A stretch of 64,000 nt of DNA from Legionella brunensis (GCF_001467025.1 NZ_LNXV01000004.1:395264-459263), one strand, 5' to 3'. Shown: positions 50,613 through 61,538, counted from the first letter of the stretch. Notes: a model not told the origin generated them from the sequence alone. Numbers and translations: made by a program.

Positions 50613-51428
50613 ATGGAGATAGTGGTCAATGGCATAACGGAAGCCCCTCTCGATAGTGAACCATCAGTCCATCAGGGTAGCTATTATTTTAATGCTTTAA
50701 CTTGCCTGGACTTTGATCCCTCTAATCCACCATTGGCAGATTTATTACGCCTTTATCATGGATTAGAGGGGCATTGGTTAGTTGCTTCCCCCATCCATTG
50801 GGAAGTAACTCACAATGATGCCATGATTGTTGCAACAAATGAGGAGCTTGCCCTAAGCGATGAAGAATCTCGTGCTTGGTTCTTAGAAATTGCAGCATTT
50901 CTTCAATCTAATGACATTGAATCTTTCTACCATGATCCTTATACCTGGTTGTTAAAAATTGACCACAAACCAACAATTTCTAGCAAATCTGTTTATGCCA
51001 TGTTGCATCAATCTCTCATGCCCGCTTTAAATACATTAGATGAAAAGCTTTATTGGCAACGCCTTATTACCGAATTGCAAATGTATCTTAGTTCACATCC
51101 TCTTAATAATAATCGGCAGAACAAGCTAGCTATTAATGGCTTGTGGTTTTGGGGGGAAGGGGAGTTTCAATTCCTCACAGAGAAACAGGTATTCACTGAT
51201 GATGAGATTTTTTTAAGTGTTTCGGCAAAGACTGATAAACCATTCCAGCCTCTAACTCAAACCTCATCACATGATAAAGATAGTTTGCTGCTTATTAAAT
51301 ACCCGCATCAAAAGGATATTGCTTTATTACAAGAAAAAACTCAAAAAAACACCGTCCAGTGGTATTGGAATAACCTCGCTTATGTAAAACATCCCATTAG
51401 ATGGTGGTCGAGATTGTGGAGATCATAA
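50613..51428 (+). CDS. RpfE-like protein (phosphoglycerate-mutase-like family) of unknown function
   Basis: A 271-residue protein with the family blocks DLLRLYHGLEGHWLVASPIHW near residue 43 and NGLWFWGEGEF near residue 187. These match the family of Xanthomonas RpfE, also annotated as cofactor-independent phosphoglycerate-mutase-like, whose gene lies next to recJ there too. No metal-binding serine motif is seen, so mutase activity is unlikely. It begins two bases after alaC and ends three before recJ. The link to recJ is conserved, but its meaning is unknown. Confidence 0.75.
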   Translation: MEIVVNGITEAPLDSEPSVHQGSYYFNALTCLDFDPSNPPLADLLRLYHGLEGHWLVASPIHWEVTHNDAMIVATNEELALSDEESRAWFLEIAAFLQSNDIESFYHDPYTWLLKIDHKPTISSKSVYAMLHQSLMPALNTLDEKLYWQRLITELQMYLSSHPLNNNRQNKLAINGLWFWGEGEFQFLTEKQVFTDDEIFLSVSAKTDKPFQPLTQTSSHDKDSLLLIKYPHQKDIALLQEKTQKNTVQWYWNNLAYVKHPIRWWSRLWRS

Positions 51429-51431
51429 TTT

Positions 51432-53162
51432 ATGCGTATTAAACAACGTGGGGTATCCTCTTTATTACCTTCTCTATCAGATTATCCTGCTGTTCTTCAA
51501 CGAATTTATGCTTCTCGTGGGATTAAAGATGCCTCACAGCTCGATAAGAGCCTTCAGGCCTTGTTACCTTTCAATTCTTTAACGGATATTGAAAAGGCTT
51601 CCCTTCGTTTAGAGCAAGCTTTACGCGCAAAAGAGCGTATCCTCATTATCGGGGATTTTGATGCAGATGGAGCTACGTCAACTACCTTAGCCATTTCAGC
51701 ATTAAGAGTAATGGGAGCATCTCATGTTGAATTTTTAGTCCCTAATCGCTTTGATTTTGGCTATGGCCTAACACCTGCCATCATTGAAGTGGCTAAAAAA
51801 TGGCAACCTCATTTAATTATTACTGTTGATAACGGTATTGCCAGTATTGATGGAGTGGATGCTGCAAATGCACTTGGGATTGATGTATTAATTACTGATC
51901 ACCACTTGCCTGCGGAAGAATTGCCCAAAGCATGTGCGATTGTAAATCCCAACCAAGTAGGTGATTTATTTCCCAGCAAATCAATCGCTGGAGTTGGTGT
52001 CATTTTTTATGTCATGCTAGCTTTAAGACGTCAACTTATAAAGAGCAACTGGTTTGAACAACGAGGACTAGCCGAGCCAAATATGGCTCAGTTTCTTGAT
52101 TTAGTCGCTCTTGGAACAATCGCTGATGTTGTTTCTTTAGATCAAAATAATCGCATTATGGTAAATCAGGGATTAGCACGAATTCGTCAAAGTCAATGCC
52201 GCCCCGGAATCAAAGCATTAATTGAAATAGCGGGACGCGATTGTTCACGCTTACGTGAAAGTGATTTAGGCTTTTCAGTGGCGCCAAGGCTCAATGCAGC
52301 AGGAAGGTTAGATGATATGTCCTTAGGGATCGAATGCCTGCTAAGTGATAATATGGAAAAAGCACACACACTTGCCTCTCATTTGGATGAGCTCAATCAA
52401 GAGCGACGGGTCATTGAGGCTGAAATGAAAGAGCAAGCAATGTTGGCTGTTGATAAGTTAGCAAAGAAAATAGAGCACTCTAATCATTTACCTGCTGCCC
52501 TATGCTTGGTTGACCCTTCGTGGCATCAAGGCGTTATTGGTATTTTAGCCGGTCGATTAAAAGAGCGATATCACAGGCCAATCATTGCCTTTGCCAAAGT
52601 CAGTGAAACAGAACTCAAAGGGTCTGCGCGTTCCGTAGCAGGTTTAAATATTCGTGACGCACTTGCAGCAGTTGATAAAGACCATCCTGGATTAATTACT
52701 AAATTTGGCGGACATGCTATGGCTGCTGGCTTGAGCTTATCACCTCAATGTTTTACAGATTTTCAGCAAGCGTTTATTACCGAAGTTAGCAAGCATATTG
52801 ATGCCTCTGAATGCGAAGGTGAGCTTTGGACTGACGGCTCATTAACCTCTCAGGAACTAAGTCTTGAGACAGCCACTCTTTTGCAACAAGCAGGTCCTTG
52901 GGGACAGCAATTTCCCGAACCCTGTTTCGATAATATTTTTGAAGTCCTTGATCAGCGCCTGGTGGGGCAGCATCATTTAAAAATTACTTTAGCACATCCA
53001 GAAGGAGGGGTGTTTGATGCAATTGCCTTCAATGTTGATGTTAAGCTTTGGCCTAATTATCGCGCCCGGCAAGTTCATGCAGCTTATAAATTAGATATTA
53101 ATTCTTATCAGGGCAGGACGCGCTTACAGTTGGTTATTGAGGCTTTGCAAGTGTATAATTAA
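51432..53162 (+). CDS. recJ: Single-strand-DNA-specific 5'-3' exonuclease RecJ
   Basis: This exonuclease degrades single-stranded DNA 5' to 3' in mismatch repair, recombination and base excision. The 576-residue protein shows the DHH-family motifs: IIGDFDADGATSTTLAI (motif I), ITVDNGIA (motif II), DVLITDHHLPAEELPKA (motif III) and LGTIADVVSL with GRLD later. The DHHA1 domain carries FGGHAMAAGLSL. A C-terminal OB-like domain ends the protein. Length is normal. It follows the rpfE-like gene by three bases. Confidence 0.96.
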   Translation: MRIKQRGVSSLLPSLSDYPAVLQRIYASRGIKDASQLDKSLQALLPFNSLTDIEKASLRLEQALRAKERILIIGDFDADGATSTTLAISALRVMGASHVEFLVPNRFDFGYGLTPAIIEVAKKWQPHLIITVDNGIASIDGVDAANALGIDVLITDHHLPAEELPKACAIVNPNQVGDLFPSKSIAGVGVIFYVMLALRRQLIKSNWFEQRGLAEPNMAQFLDLVALGTIADVVSLDQNNRIMVNQGLARIRQSQCRPGIKALIEIAGRDCSRLRESDLGFSVAPRLNAAGRLDDMSLGIECLLSDNMEKAHTLASHLDELNQERRVIEAEMKEQAMLAVDKLAKKIEHSNHLPAALCLVDPSWHQGVIGILAGRLKERYHRPIIAFAKVSETELKGSARSVAGLNIRDALAAVDKDHPGLITKFGGHAMAAGLSLSPQCFTDFQQAFITEVSKHIDASECEGELWTDGSLTSQELSLETATLLQQAGPWGQQFPEPCFDNIFEVLDQRLVGQHHLKITLAHPEGGVFDAIAFNVDVKLWPNYRARQVHAAYKLDINSYQGRTRLQLVIEALQVYN

Positions 53163-53250
53163 GCCACTTTTGTCATCTTGCAACCAATTATCCTCTTATA
53201 CAAACCTGGATAGGACAAGAATTTAATGATCAGTTTGGAAGTTTAGTAAT

Positions 53251-54252
53251 TTGTCAGCATTAATATCTCCATTATCCATCGCGCCAATGATTGATTGGAC
53301 TTATACTCATTTTCGTGTATTCATGCGCATGATTGCACCCAAAGCACTCTTATACACGGATATGCAAACTACTGGTGCAATTATTAATAATCCGACACGC
53401 GCTCTTTCTTTTGATGCCACGGAGCATCCATTAGCTTTACAATTAGGTGGTGCCGATAAAGAAAAGCTTGTTGAATGCGCCAAAATGGCGGAAGAAAAAG
53501 GCTTTAATGAGATTAATTTAAATCTTGGTTGCCCAAGTGATAAAGTGCAAGCAGGGCATTTTGGTGCTTGTTTAATGGCAGAGCCAGAGCGAGTCGCCAA
53601 CTGCATCCAGACAATGAAAGCAGCGGTATCTATTCCCATAACAGCTAAAACCAGAATCGGCATTGATAATCAGGATAGTTATGATTTTTTCGCTGCATTT
53701 GCCCATAAATTAGTTGATGCAGGCTGTGATAAACTAATTGTCCATGCACGAAAAGCCTGGCTTCATGGATTAAATCCCAAACAAAATCGCACAATTCCGC
53801 CGGTGCATTATGATTTTGTTTATAGAATTAAAGAAGAACTTCCTCATCTGCCTATCATCATTAATGGAAATATTAATAGCATTAATGAAATTGATCACCA
53901 TATGCAATTTGTAGATGGAGTAATGCTTGGTAGACTTGCGTGTCAAAATCCATATGCCTTAGCGACAATTCATCACTATTATTATTCTGATGTTCCCATT
54001 CCTACACGCTGTTCCATTTTAGATAGTTATATCAATTATGCTGAATCAAAATTCTCACAAGGGATTGCTTTAAGTATTTTACTAAAGCCCTTGTTTAATT
54101 TTGCGCATGGATTAGTTGGCGCTAAACAATGGAAAGAACATTTAACAACAACGCAACAAAGCAAGCAAATAACAAAACTACACAATGCGGTAGCCCTCTT
54201 AGCTACGATGGAACAAGCAATGGAAGATTCTACGAAAGAACCTATAATATAG
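53251..54252 (+). CDS. dusA: tRNA-dihydrouridine(20/20a) synthase
   Basis: This flavoenzyme reduces uridine 20 and 20a in the tRNA D-loop. The 333-residue protein has the TIM barrel with SIAPMIDWTYTHFRVFMRM, YTDMQTTGAII, the active-site loop NLGCPSDKVQAGHFGACLM with the catalytic cysteine, and VHARKAWLHGLNPKQNR, which is diagnostic for DusA over DusB or DusC. NGNINSINEID and DGVMLGRLA bind FMN. The start is a TTG at 53251; an ATG at 53287 would cut into the conserved first strand. It stands alone between recJ and secA. Confidence 0.92.
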   Translation: MSALISPLSIAPMIDWTYTHFRVFMRMIAPKALLYTDMQTTGAIINNPTRALSFDATEHPLALQLGGADKEKLVECAKMAEEKGFNEINLNLGCPSDKVQAGHFGACLMAEPERVANCIQTMKAAVSIPITAKTRIGIDNQDSYDFFAAFAHKLVDAGCDKLIVHARKAWLHGLNPKQNRTIPPVHYDFVYRIKEELPHLPIIINGNINSINEIDHHMQFVDGVMLGRLACQNPYALATIHHYYYSDVPIPTRCSILDSYINYAESKFSQGIALSILLKPLFNFAHGLVGAKQWKEHLTTTQQSKQITKLHNAVALLATMEQAMEDSTKEPII

Positions 54253-54453
54253 GATGTTATTAGGGCTTAATTTGTTACTATTATTGAGTGAGAAAATTCA
54301 ATTTTACTTTCTAATCCACAATCAATAGACTGCTTCGCTGGTATTCTTTTGTTATTTCAATGAATCGATGAGCACTTTACGTGGCATTTTTAGCAAATTT
54401 CTAGTAAATTAGGCGGTTTTGAAGCTGGAATTGTCTAGAGGATTATCAAGGCT

Positions 54454-57147
54454 ATGTTAAATACCCTGATGAAAAAAATGTTTGGTAGCCGCAATGAACG
54501 TACTTTGCGACGCATGGAAAAAACAGTGCAAGCGATCAATGCTTTCGAATCGCAAATGCAAGCACTTTCTGATGCAGAATTAGCAGCTAAAACAGCGCAA
54601 TTTAAATCACGCCTAGATGAAGGTGAAACCTTAGATGAGTTGCTTGCAGAAGCTTTTGCGGCAGTCCGGGAAGTAGCAATTCGGACACTAGGTTTGAGAC
54701 ATTTTGATGTTCAGTTAATTGGTGGCATGGTTCTTCATGAAGGCAATATTGCGGAAATGCGTACGGGGGAAGGTAAGACCTTAGTAGCAACTCTTCCTGC
54801 TTATCTAAATGCATTGACTGGCCGAGGTGTACACGTTGTTACTGTTAACGACTACCTTGCAAAGCGGGACAGTCAATGGATGAAACCAATTTTTGAATTT
54901 TTGGGATTAACAGTGGGGGTTATTTACCCTGATATGCCTCACCCCGAAAAACAAGCTGCCTACCGTGCCGATATCGTTTATGGAACCAACAATGAATTTG
55001 GTTTTGATTATTTACGTGACAATATGGCCTTTAGCCTTGAGGATAAAGTTCAACGTGAATTGAATTTTGCCATTGTCGACGAAGTCGACTCTATTTTAAT
55101 TGATGAGGCTCGAACCCCATTAATTATTTCCGGTGCCGCTGAAGGTAGCTCAGAACTCTACAGAAAGGTTAATGAGTTAATTCCTCAACTAAGAAAACAA
55201 CAAGAAGAGGGTGATGGCGGCCATTACACGGTCGATGAAAAGCAAAAGCAAGCTCACTTAACCGAAACAGGGCATCAATACATAGAAGATTTACTTAGCG
55301 AAAAAAATCTACTTGATCCAGGAGAAAGCCTGTATCACGCAAGTAACATTATACTTATGCATCATGTCAATGCCGCCCTTAGAGCACATGCCATGTTTCA
55401 TCGTGACGTCGATTATATTGTAAAAGACAATCAAGTAGTGATTGTTGATGAGCATACAGGCCGTACAATGGCAGGTCGTCGTTGGTCTGAAGGTTTACAT
55501 CAGGCTGTTGAAGCAAAAGAGGGTGTGGCTATTCAGCATGAAAACCAAACTTTGGCTTCCATCACTTTCCAGAACTACTTCAGAATATATAACAAATTAT
55601 CTGGAATGACAGGAACAGCTGACACCGAAGCTTATGAATTTCAGCAAATTTATAATCTTGAAGTTGTTGTTATTCCTACCAACAAACCCATGCGTCGACA
55701 TGATCAGCCAGATTTAGTTTATCTAACTCAACAAGATAAATATCAGGCCATTATTGAGGATGTAAAGGATTGTATCGCCCGCAAACAGCCTGTATTAGTT
55801 GGTACTGCATCAATTGAAGCTTCTGAGTTGCTAAGTCAGCTTTTGAAAAAGGCAGGAGTCAAACATCAAGTTTTAAATGCCAAATTTCATGAAAAAGAAG
55901 CACAAATCATCGCGGAAGCAGGCCGACCTGGGGTAGTTACCATTGCAACTAATATGGCTGGGCGTGGAACAGATATCGTATTGGGCGGCAGCTTATCTGC
56001 AGAACTTGCCCAATTGCCCGCAGAAGCAACTGATGCCGAGCGTCAGGCAATCAAAGCTGACTGGCAAAAACGGCATGAAGAAGTCTTGCAAGCTGGCGGC
56101 TTACGAATTATTGGTTCGGAACGCCATGAATCTCGTCGTATTGATAACCAGCTTCGCGGTCGTGCTGGACGTCAAGGAGATCAGGGAAGCAGCCGGTTTT
56201 ACTTATCGCTGGATGATAACCTTATGCGAATTTTTGCATCAGAACGAGTAGCCTCTATGATGCGTCGTTTGGGTATGAAACCAGGAGAACCTATAGAGCA
56301 TAATCTAGTTACACGAGCCATTGAAAATGCCCAACGTAAATTGGAAGGGCATCATTTTGATGTGCGTAAGCAACTATTAGATTATGACAACGTTGCTAAT
56401 GAACAGCGAAAAGTAATTTATTCTCAGCGCGCGGCACTTATGGCGATGAATGATCCGCAGGAAGTTGTCGAAGCTATGCGCCAAGATGTTATCTATGACC
56501 TGGTTGATAATTTTATTCCTCCACAAAGTCTGGAAGATCAATGGGACTTGAAAGGATTGTCACAAGATCTTCTTGAGGATTTTAAAATTAAGGCAAATGT
56601 TAGCGAATGGATTGAGGCGGATCATAGCCTCCAGCCAGAGCAAATTCGTGAAAGAATTTACTCACTTGTTTTAGAGCGTTATCAGGAAAAAGAAAAGTTA
56701 ACTGGTAGAGAAATACTATCTAATTTTGAAAAATCAGTTATTTTACAGACGCTTGATAATCATTGGCGAGAACACCTGGCAGCAATGGATCATTTACGTC
56801 AGGGTATTCATTTACGTGGTTACGCGCAGAAAGATCCTAAACAAGAATATAAGCGCGAAGCATTCACTTTATTCTCTATGATGCTTGATAACTTGAAATA
56901 TGACATTGTTCGTTTACTTTCATCAGTTGAAGTACAAACTGCCGAGGATGTTAATGCTGTTGAAGAACAACGACGTGCAGAACAAGTACAAACAATGCAG
57001 TTTCTACATCAAGATGAAACTTCAGAAAATAGTGAGCAGCAAGGTGATACTACTTTTAGACGTGCTGAAAGAAAAATTGGTCGTAATGATCCTTGTCCCT
57101 GTGGCTCAGGCAAAAAATACAAATCTTGCCATGGAAGCTTGGTGTGA
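54454..57147 (+). CDS. secA: Preprotein translocase ATPase SecA
   Basis: The motor that drives unfolded preproteins through SecYEG. The 897-residue protein has the Walker A motif [16 protein letters not shown] (about residue 102), the [13 protein letters not shown] box, the preprotein cross-linking region after 220, [12 protein letters not shown]-like [16 protein letters not shown] and the arginine finger in [17 protein letters not shown]. The C terminus carries the SecB-binding zinc motif [21 protein letters not shown] precedes the ATG. It overlaps mutT, the widespread secA-mutT arrangement. Confidence 0.97.
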   Translation: MLNTLMKKMFGSRNERTLRRMEKTVQAINAFESQMQALSDAELAAKTAQFKSRLDEGETLDELLAEAFAAVREVAIRTLGLRHFDVQLIGGMVLHEGNIAEMRTGEGKTLVATLPAYLNALTGRGVHVVTVNDYLAKRDSQWMKPIFEFLGLTVGVIYPDMPHPEKQAAYRADIVYGTNNEFGFDYLRDNMAFSLEDKVQRELNFAIVDEVDSILIDEARTPLIISGAAEGSSELYRKVNELIPQLRKQQEEGDGGHYTVDEKQKQAHLTETGHQYIEDLLSEKNLLDPGESLYHASNIILMHHVNAALRAHAMFHRDVDYIVKDNQVVIVDEHTGRTMAGRRWSEGLHQAVEAKEGVAIQHENQTLASITFQNYFRIYNKLSGMTGTADTEAYEFQQIYNLEVVVIPTNKPMRRHDQPDLVYLTQQDKYQAIIEDVKDCIARKQPVLVGTASIEASELLSQLLKKAGVKHQVLNAKFHEKEAQIIAEAGRPGVVTIATNMAGRGTDIVLGGSLSAELAQLPAEATDAERQAIKADWQKRHEEVLQAGGLRIIGSERHESRRIDNQLRGRAGRQGDQGSSRFYLSLDDNLMRIFASERVASMMRRLGMKPGEPIEHNLVTRAIENAQRKLEGHHFDVRKQLLDYDNVANEQRKVIYSQRAALMAMNDPQEVVEAMRQDVIYDLVDNFIPPQSLEDQWDLKGLSQDLLEDFKIKANVSEWIEADHSLQPEQIRERIYSLVLERYQEKEKLTGREILSNFEKSVILQTLDNHWREHLAAMDHLRQGIHLRGYAQKDPKQEYKREAFTLFSMMLDNLKYDIVRLLSSVEVQTAEDVNAVEEQRRAEQVQTMQFLHQDETSENSEQQGDTTFRRAERKIGRNDPCPCGSGKKYKSCHGSLV

Positions 57148-57527
57148 GCATAAAAGTTGCTGTTGCAGTAATTTTTAATAAAACAGGCGAGGTCTTAATT
57201 ACACGCCGCCCCTTACATGCCCCTCATGGGGGCATGTGGGAATTTCCAGGTGGGAAATTAGAAAACAATGAAGAGCCTGCTGATGCACTGATTAGAGAGG
57301 TAAAGGAGGAGGTAGGCATTGATGTGGTTTCGCATCGCTTCTTGGGGGAAATTACTCACTCTTATGGTACTAAAACAGTTCATTTACTTGTATATAGCAT
57401 TAAAGAGTTTGCAGGAGATGCTTCTTGCCTTGAATCCCAAATGGATCTTTGCTGGGTAAACGTCAACAAGTTATCCTTATATAATTTCCCCGAAGCAAAT
57501 GTTAAAATCATTGAGCTACTTAAGTAG
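57144..57527 (+). CDS. mutT: 8-oxo-dGTP diphosphatase (Nudix)
   Basis: This enzyme clears 8-oxo-dGTP from the nucleotide pool and so prevents A-T to C-G changes. The 127-residue protein has a canonical Nudix box starting at G37 ([14 protein letters not shown], then REVKEEVGI) and [19 protein letters not shown] before it. The GTG start at 57144 overlaps the secA stop (GTGA) and gives the usual MutT start; the frame is open further upstream inside secA, but that sequence is secA in another frame. Confidence 0.93.
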   Translation: MSIKVAVAVIFNKTGEVLITRRPLHAPHGGMWEFPGGKLENNEEPADALIREVKEEVGIDVVSHRFLGEITHSYGTKTVHLLVYSIKEFAGDASCLESQMDLCWVNVNKLSLYNFPEANVKIIELLK

Positions 57528-57573
57528 CCCTCGTCTCTCTACCTATTCTTATACTGCTTAAATAGTGCATTTT

Positions 57574-58032
57574 CTAACATTGAGATAAAGTTTTTGGATG
57601 CACTAAATTTAAAAAATCTTCACTTTTAATTTTTAGAAGTTGATTATGATTACCAGCATTAAATACTAACCATTCTTTATGCGCAAGACTATCTGCAAGA
57701 TAGACATCCATACCATAAAGTTCACCAAAAAGTGGTATAGCTCCAATTTCGCATTCTTTGAATTTGTCTTGAAATTCAAATTCCTTAGCAATTTCTGCAT
57801 GTTTTGCGTGAGTTTCTTTTTCTAATAGATTTAAATCTAATCGCATATTCGCAGGAATTGCTACAAGTACAAATTTACCATCCAATTTGACCACAATAGA
57901 TTTAGCAAAATAGTTTCCTTTAATATGTGCTGCTTGAGCACATTGTGAGGCTGTATATGCTCTAGGATGGCTGATTGTCTTATATGTAACATCATGGCTG
58001 TTCATATATTTTCTAATTGACGGGCTTAGCAT
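57574..58032 (-). CDS. YbaK-domain aminoacyl-tRNA deacylase
   Basis: A 152-residue stand-alone editing domain that hydrolyses mischarged tRNA. It shows VTYKTISHPRAYTASQCAQA, then YFAKSIVVKLDGKFVLVAIPA with the key lysine, and a C-terminal IGAIPLFGELYGMDVYLADS loop. It is one of the short YbaK/ProXp-like forms; the exact tRNA (proline, alanine or other) cannot be said. The frame opens nine codons earlier, but the ATG at 58032 follows TAGGAG and is preferred. Confidence 0.85.
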   Translation of the reverse strand: MLSPSIRKYMNSHDVTYKTISHPRAYTASQCAQAAHIKGNYFAKSIVVKLDGKFVLVAIPANMRLDLNLLEKETHAKHAEIAKEFEFQDKFKECEIGAIPLFGELYGMDVYLADSLAHKEWLVFNAGNHNQLLKIKSEDFLNLVHPKTLSQC

Positions 58033-58126
58033 GAGTGGTGCTCCTAAAAAAGATCGCACTACTTGAATTATAGTTCAATTTATCCATGTCCGTTGCCAGC
58101 TAAGGATTACCCAAGGCGCGAGAGGA

Positions 58127-59494
58127 TTAAACATTTATAATTGACTGTTCAACAGGATAATGGTTTAGTTTGTACTGAAATCGCCAATATAATAACAATA
58201 CGCTGCTAATAGCACCCAATACCATCCCCCACCATAAGCCAGTACCGCCAAGCTTTAAACGGGTTGCCAATAAATAACCAAGCGGCAACGCTATTACCCA
58301 AAAACTAACGATTGAAACAAATAAAGTAAAATGTGTGTCTTTTAAGCTGCGTAGCGCACCAAAGAGGGAAATTCTCATGGCTTCAAAAATTTGAAATAGT
58401 GCGTTTATCGCCAAAAACTGAATAGCAAAACTGGTTATTTGAAAGTTTTCTGGTTTGTGAATATTAAAATCAACTGAAATTAAAATTTTTGGAAAAAACC
58501 AATACCCAATAGCAACGAGGAACATAAATGAAAATGCGATTCCGACCCCTGCGTAAGCCGTCTTTTTAGAAGACTCTATATCACCACTACCCAACAAATG
58601 CCCCATTCGAACAGTAATTGCTTGAGCGATCGCAAAAATTACAGACATTAAAGTACCAAGATATTGTAGTGCAATTTGATTAGCAGCCATTTCCTGACTG
58701 CCTAACAAACCCATCACTACGGTTAAGGCAAAAAAGAAGGCTACTTCTACACAATACATCAGCCCCATGGGGGCACCCACTCGAAATAGTTCGAAAAGAA
58801 AAACAGGCTTTGTAAAAGTAAATAGCTGGTTAAAAAAGCAATTGTAGGTTTTATTTCGTGATAAATAGATACATAAGATAATTGCAGTAATCCAATAACT
58901 GACTGTCATTCCCCAGCCAGCACCAGCAATACCTAAAGCAGGGAAACCAAATTTACCAAAAATTAATATAAAACTGACCAGGACATTTAATAGCACCGAG
59001 AAGATTGTAAACTTTAAAATAACACGAGCATGTCCTAATCCTATAATTACCTCAAGTAAGGCTATCATAATAAAATTTGGTAAAAGCCCCCAAGTCAAGG
59101 CGTGCAAATAAGACTCAGCAAGTCTAACAACATCAGGACTCTGCCCAACTAGTAAGAAAAAAGATGACATATTCCAGAAGAGTATAAATGCAGGCACTAC
59201 AAGAATAAGCGCTAACCAAAAACCATCTCGAACAACAAAGGAGATACCTCGATGATCATTGGCGCCATATTTATGTGCTATCAAAATATTAATGGCACTT
59301 AAAATACCAAACAGGATTACAACAAACGTACCAAAAAGCCAACTTACTAATGCTCCTGCAGCTAAGGTTTCTGCTCCTAAACGGGCAAGAAAAAGTGTTT
59401 CAAAAAAAAAAGTGGAGGACTGTAATAAGCCAGTGAATGCTAAGGGAAATGCTATTTTAAGCAGAAGGGACAGATTGCTTTTAAATGCACTCAT
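58127..59494 (-). CDS. MATE family multidrug/sodium exporter
   Basis: A 455-residue inner-membrane transporter with twelve predicted helices in two six-helix halves. The first half begins IAFPLAFTGLLQSSTFFFETLF and contains GAETLAAGALVSWLF; the second half has APMGLMYCVEVAFFFAL and LGSQEMAANQIALQY, the repeated MATE signature. It belongs to the NorM-like branch, which exports cationic drugs or metabolites using sodium or protons. The substrate is unknown. It is a single gene, downstream of a 297-base gap. Confidence 0.9.
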   Translation of the reverse strand: MSAFKSNLSLLLKIAFPLAFTGLLQSSTFFFETLFLARLGAETLAAGALVSWLFGTFVVILFGILSAINILIAHKYGANDHRGISFVVRDGFWLALILVVPAFILFWNMSSFFLLVGQSPDVVRLAESYLHALTWGLLPNFIMIALLEVIIGLGHARVILKFTIFSVLLNVLVSFILIFGKFGFPALGIAGAGWGMTVSYWITAIILCIYLSRNKTYNCFFNQLFTFTKPVFLFELFRVGAPMGLMYCVEVAFFFALTVVMGLLGSQEMAANQIALQYLGTLMSVIFAIAQAITVRMGHLLGSGDIESSKKTAYAGVGIAFSFMFLVAIGYWFFPKILISVDFNIHKPENFQITSFAIQFLAINALFQIFEAMRISLFGALRSLKDTHFTLFVSIVSFWVIALPLGYLLATRLKLGGTGLWWGMVLGAISSVLLLYWRFQYKLNHYPVEQSIINV

Positions 59495-59577
59495 AAAATT
59501 CCTAGACAGATATATACAAAATAATTTACATAAAAATAGAAACTTGAACTAGGTTAACACAATTACTCGACAATACC

Positions 59578-59718
59578 TTAAGCAACTAGCTTCTTACAGT
59601 AATTTGTTTCTTTACAAAATCGTTTTGCAAATAACTTAGTCCTAATTTTCATACCCTCATTATTTAAATGAAAAATTGTATCGTACATCATATCTTCTGG
59701 AAAAATTGACTCCGACAT
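59578..59718 (-). CDS. Possible 46-residue protein in an otherwise gene-free gap
   Basis: A short minus-strand frame lies in the 297-base gap between the EamA and MATE genes. A GGAG site sits very close to the ATG. The product MSESIFPEDMMYDTIFHLNN has an acidic start and ends in a basic, two-cysteine tail (KRFCKETNYCKKLVA). No family is known to me. The rest of the gap (59495-59791) is AT-rich and holds nothing else that I can recognise. Confidence 0.35.
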   Translation of the reverse strand: MSESIFPEDMMYDTIFHLNNEGMKIRTKLFAKRFCKETNYCKKLVA

Positions 59719-59791
59719 CTCTCCTACTAACTACACATTATCGTCATCCATTGAAGTCTTTAAATTTCTGACCAAACAAGAATCCGACAGT

Positions 59792-60673
59792 CTAATTAGT
59801 GATCTTGCCATCAAAACGATAACTTAATAAAGAAAGTAAAGCCCCTCCAAGAAGAACACTTACTCCTACCCCCTGGATAGGAGTAATTTTTTCACCTAAA
59901 AGCAGGATACCGAAAATAACAACAAAAACTGGTTCTAAAACTGACAAGATCGATGCTTGTAATGATGTAATGTGTTTTAGTCCCTTTAAAAGTAAGACTA
60001 TGGGCAAAGCAGTACAAATAATGCCTATGCCACAAATATTGAACCAGGTATCAAAACGAGTTGGCATCACGAATGTTTTTTCAATGCAGGCTGCGACTAA
60101 AGAAACAAGCATGGCACCTATAGAAACAAAAAGGGTAGATAAGAGAGCCGGGACAGTGCTTGTTTTACTGAATATTAAGTATAGGGCGTACAAAACAGCT
60201 GATAATAAACTTAAACTAATCCCCATCAGATTAAAATTAAATTTGCTTCCACTCATCAATAGTAACATACCAATAAAAATTACTATCAGCGCCAGGTAAT
60301 AGGCTTTGCTTATTTTTTGCCCAAAAAATGCAAAATTTATCAACAAAACAATGGAAGGGTAGGTAAAAAATATTACCATTGCCAATCCAGAACCAATGTA
60401 TTGAGTAGCTACGAAGTAAAAAATAGAACAACTACCATAGAAGGCTGCCCCGTAAAAGGTTATTTTAGCGAGCTCTTTCCCATCCAATTGCAGTGTCTTT
60501 AGATGGGGTATTAAAAGAACACACATAAATAGGCTAGAAACCAAAAAGCGCCAAAACAACATGTTATTGACAGAGATATTAGCATTCATGACACTAACGC
60601 CAAAATAACCAATTAAGCCAAAAAAAAGCCCTGATAGTGCGGCGTATAATGCGCCGTTGTTTCTGGAGGACAA
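59792..60673 (-). CDS. EamA/DMT-family transporter
   Basis: A 293-residue inner-membrane protein with ten helices in two EamA repeats (about residues 8-140 and 150-285). The first begins NGALYAALSGLFFGLIGYFG, and the second ends SILSVLEPVFVVIFGILLLG, where the conserved proline-glutamate of the drug/metabolite superfamily is visible. The substrate is unknown; amino acids or nucleotides are common. The start is TTG at 60673 after GAGGT; no in-frame ATG fits better. Single gene. Confidence 0.88.
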   Translation of the reverse strand: MSSRNNGALYAALSGLFFGLIGYFGVSVMNANISVNNMLFWRFLVSSLFMCVLLIPHLKTLQLDGKELAKITFYGAAFYGSCSIFYFVATQYIGSGLAMVIFFTYPSIVLLINFAFFGQKISKAYYLALIVIFIGMLLLMSGSKFNFNLMGISLSLLSAVLYALYLIFSKTSTVPALLSTLFVSIGAMLVSLVAACIEKTFVMPTRFDTWFNICGIGIICTALPIVLLLKGLKHITSLQASILSVLEPVFVVIFGILLLGEKITPIQGVGVSVLLGGALLSLLSYRFDGKITN

Positions 60674-60791
60674 GGAAAATACCTCATAAATTTTCTTAGA
60701 ATATTAGGGAATGTAAACAGACCCTATGTGAGAATTAATCATTCACAGAAAATACAACAAAAAGAGGACAGAATCTAGCTGAACAGCAAAG

Positions 60792-61538
60792 CTATAATTG
60801 GCAAATAGCCAGATCCAGTTTGGCATTGGTTTCACGCACTTCGCGCATAGTACCTATTTCGCATAACCGCAGACTCAATCCATAATGACACAACTGCATT
60901 CGGGGGACAATTCCAAATGACTTCTCAATTCTTAACAAAATAAGATGGCAGGAAGTCTTAGGTGGCAATGGGCGTTGATAAAAACCGTTAAACATATCAA
61001 TTTTGTCAAACTCTGCGCTATCACGTAATAAAGATAGATAAAGCTCAACCGTTGAATGCAAAGCCTTTAGATTTTTCAGCCAATTTGTCAAATCAGCCTG
61101 GCGAAGTGCAGGAGCAGACTCTAGCCACAATAAAAGTTGGGGAGAATACATTTCACAATCATTGCTGTGAGTTGATTGTGTAATTCGAATTGATTGCAGG
61201 AAAGGATTATTGTGGATATCTCCACCAAACCGGCCAACGACATGAGTTAAGATTTGAATTTGATTGTATAGCTCTCTGTGCAAAGTCTCTGAGATGACAG
61301 TATTTGTTTTGATTAAAGCGTGCTCAATGCGCATTAACTCTTTTAAAAAGCGGCTTTTCAACTCTGGCTTTTCAATTAATTTAATAATTTCAATCACATT
61401 TTTCAAAGCATAATGATGAATAACAGGATGAGCTTCATCAGAGCCTTCTTTGATTGTTTGATAGAGGTACTCTAGCCGCAGCGCAATTTTAGGTAAGTAA
61501 TGTGTTGCTAATTGAAAAGTGATTGTATCATCGAGCAT
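60792..61538 (-). CDS. zapD: Cell division protein ZapD
   Basis: A 248-residue Z-ring-associated protein that cross-links FtsZ filaments. It starts MLDDTITFQLATHYLPKIAL, has a long helical domain, and a beta domain with SCHLILLRIEKSFGIVPRM and the last YGLSLRLCEIG. All are family traits. It follows coaE by about 92 bases, the common coaE-zapD arrangement in gammaproteobacteria. yacG is not seen downstream. Confidence 0.93.
   Translation of the reverse strand: MLDDTITFQLATHYLPKIALRLEYLYQTIKEGSDEAHPVIHHYALKNVIEIIKLIEKPELKSRFLKELMRIEHALIKTNTVISETLHRELYNQIQILTHVVGRFGGDIHNNPFLQSIRITQSTHSNDCEMYSPQLLLWLESAPALRQADLTNWLKNLKALHSTVELYLSLLRDSAEFDKIDMFNGFYQRPLPPKTSCHLILLRIEKSFGIVPRMQLCHYGLSLRLCEIGTMREVRETNAKLDLAICQL

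Noticed and set aside
56900-57178. 92-codon frame over the secA 3' end
   Set aside because: It is the secA sequence read in another frame; the zinc motif [12 protein letters not shown] is intact in the secA frame.
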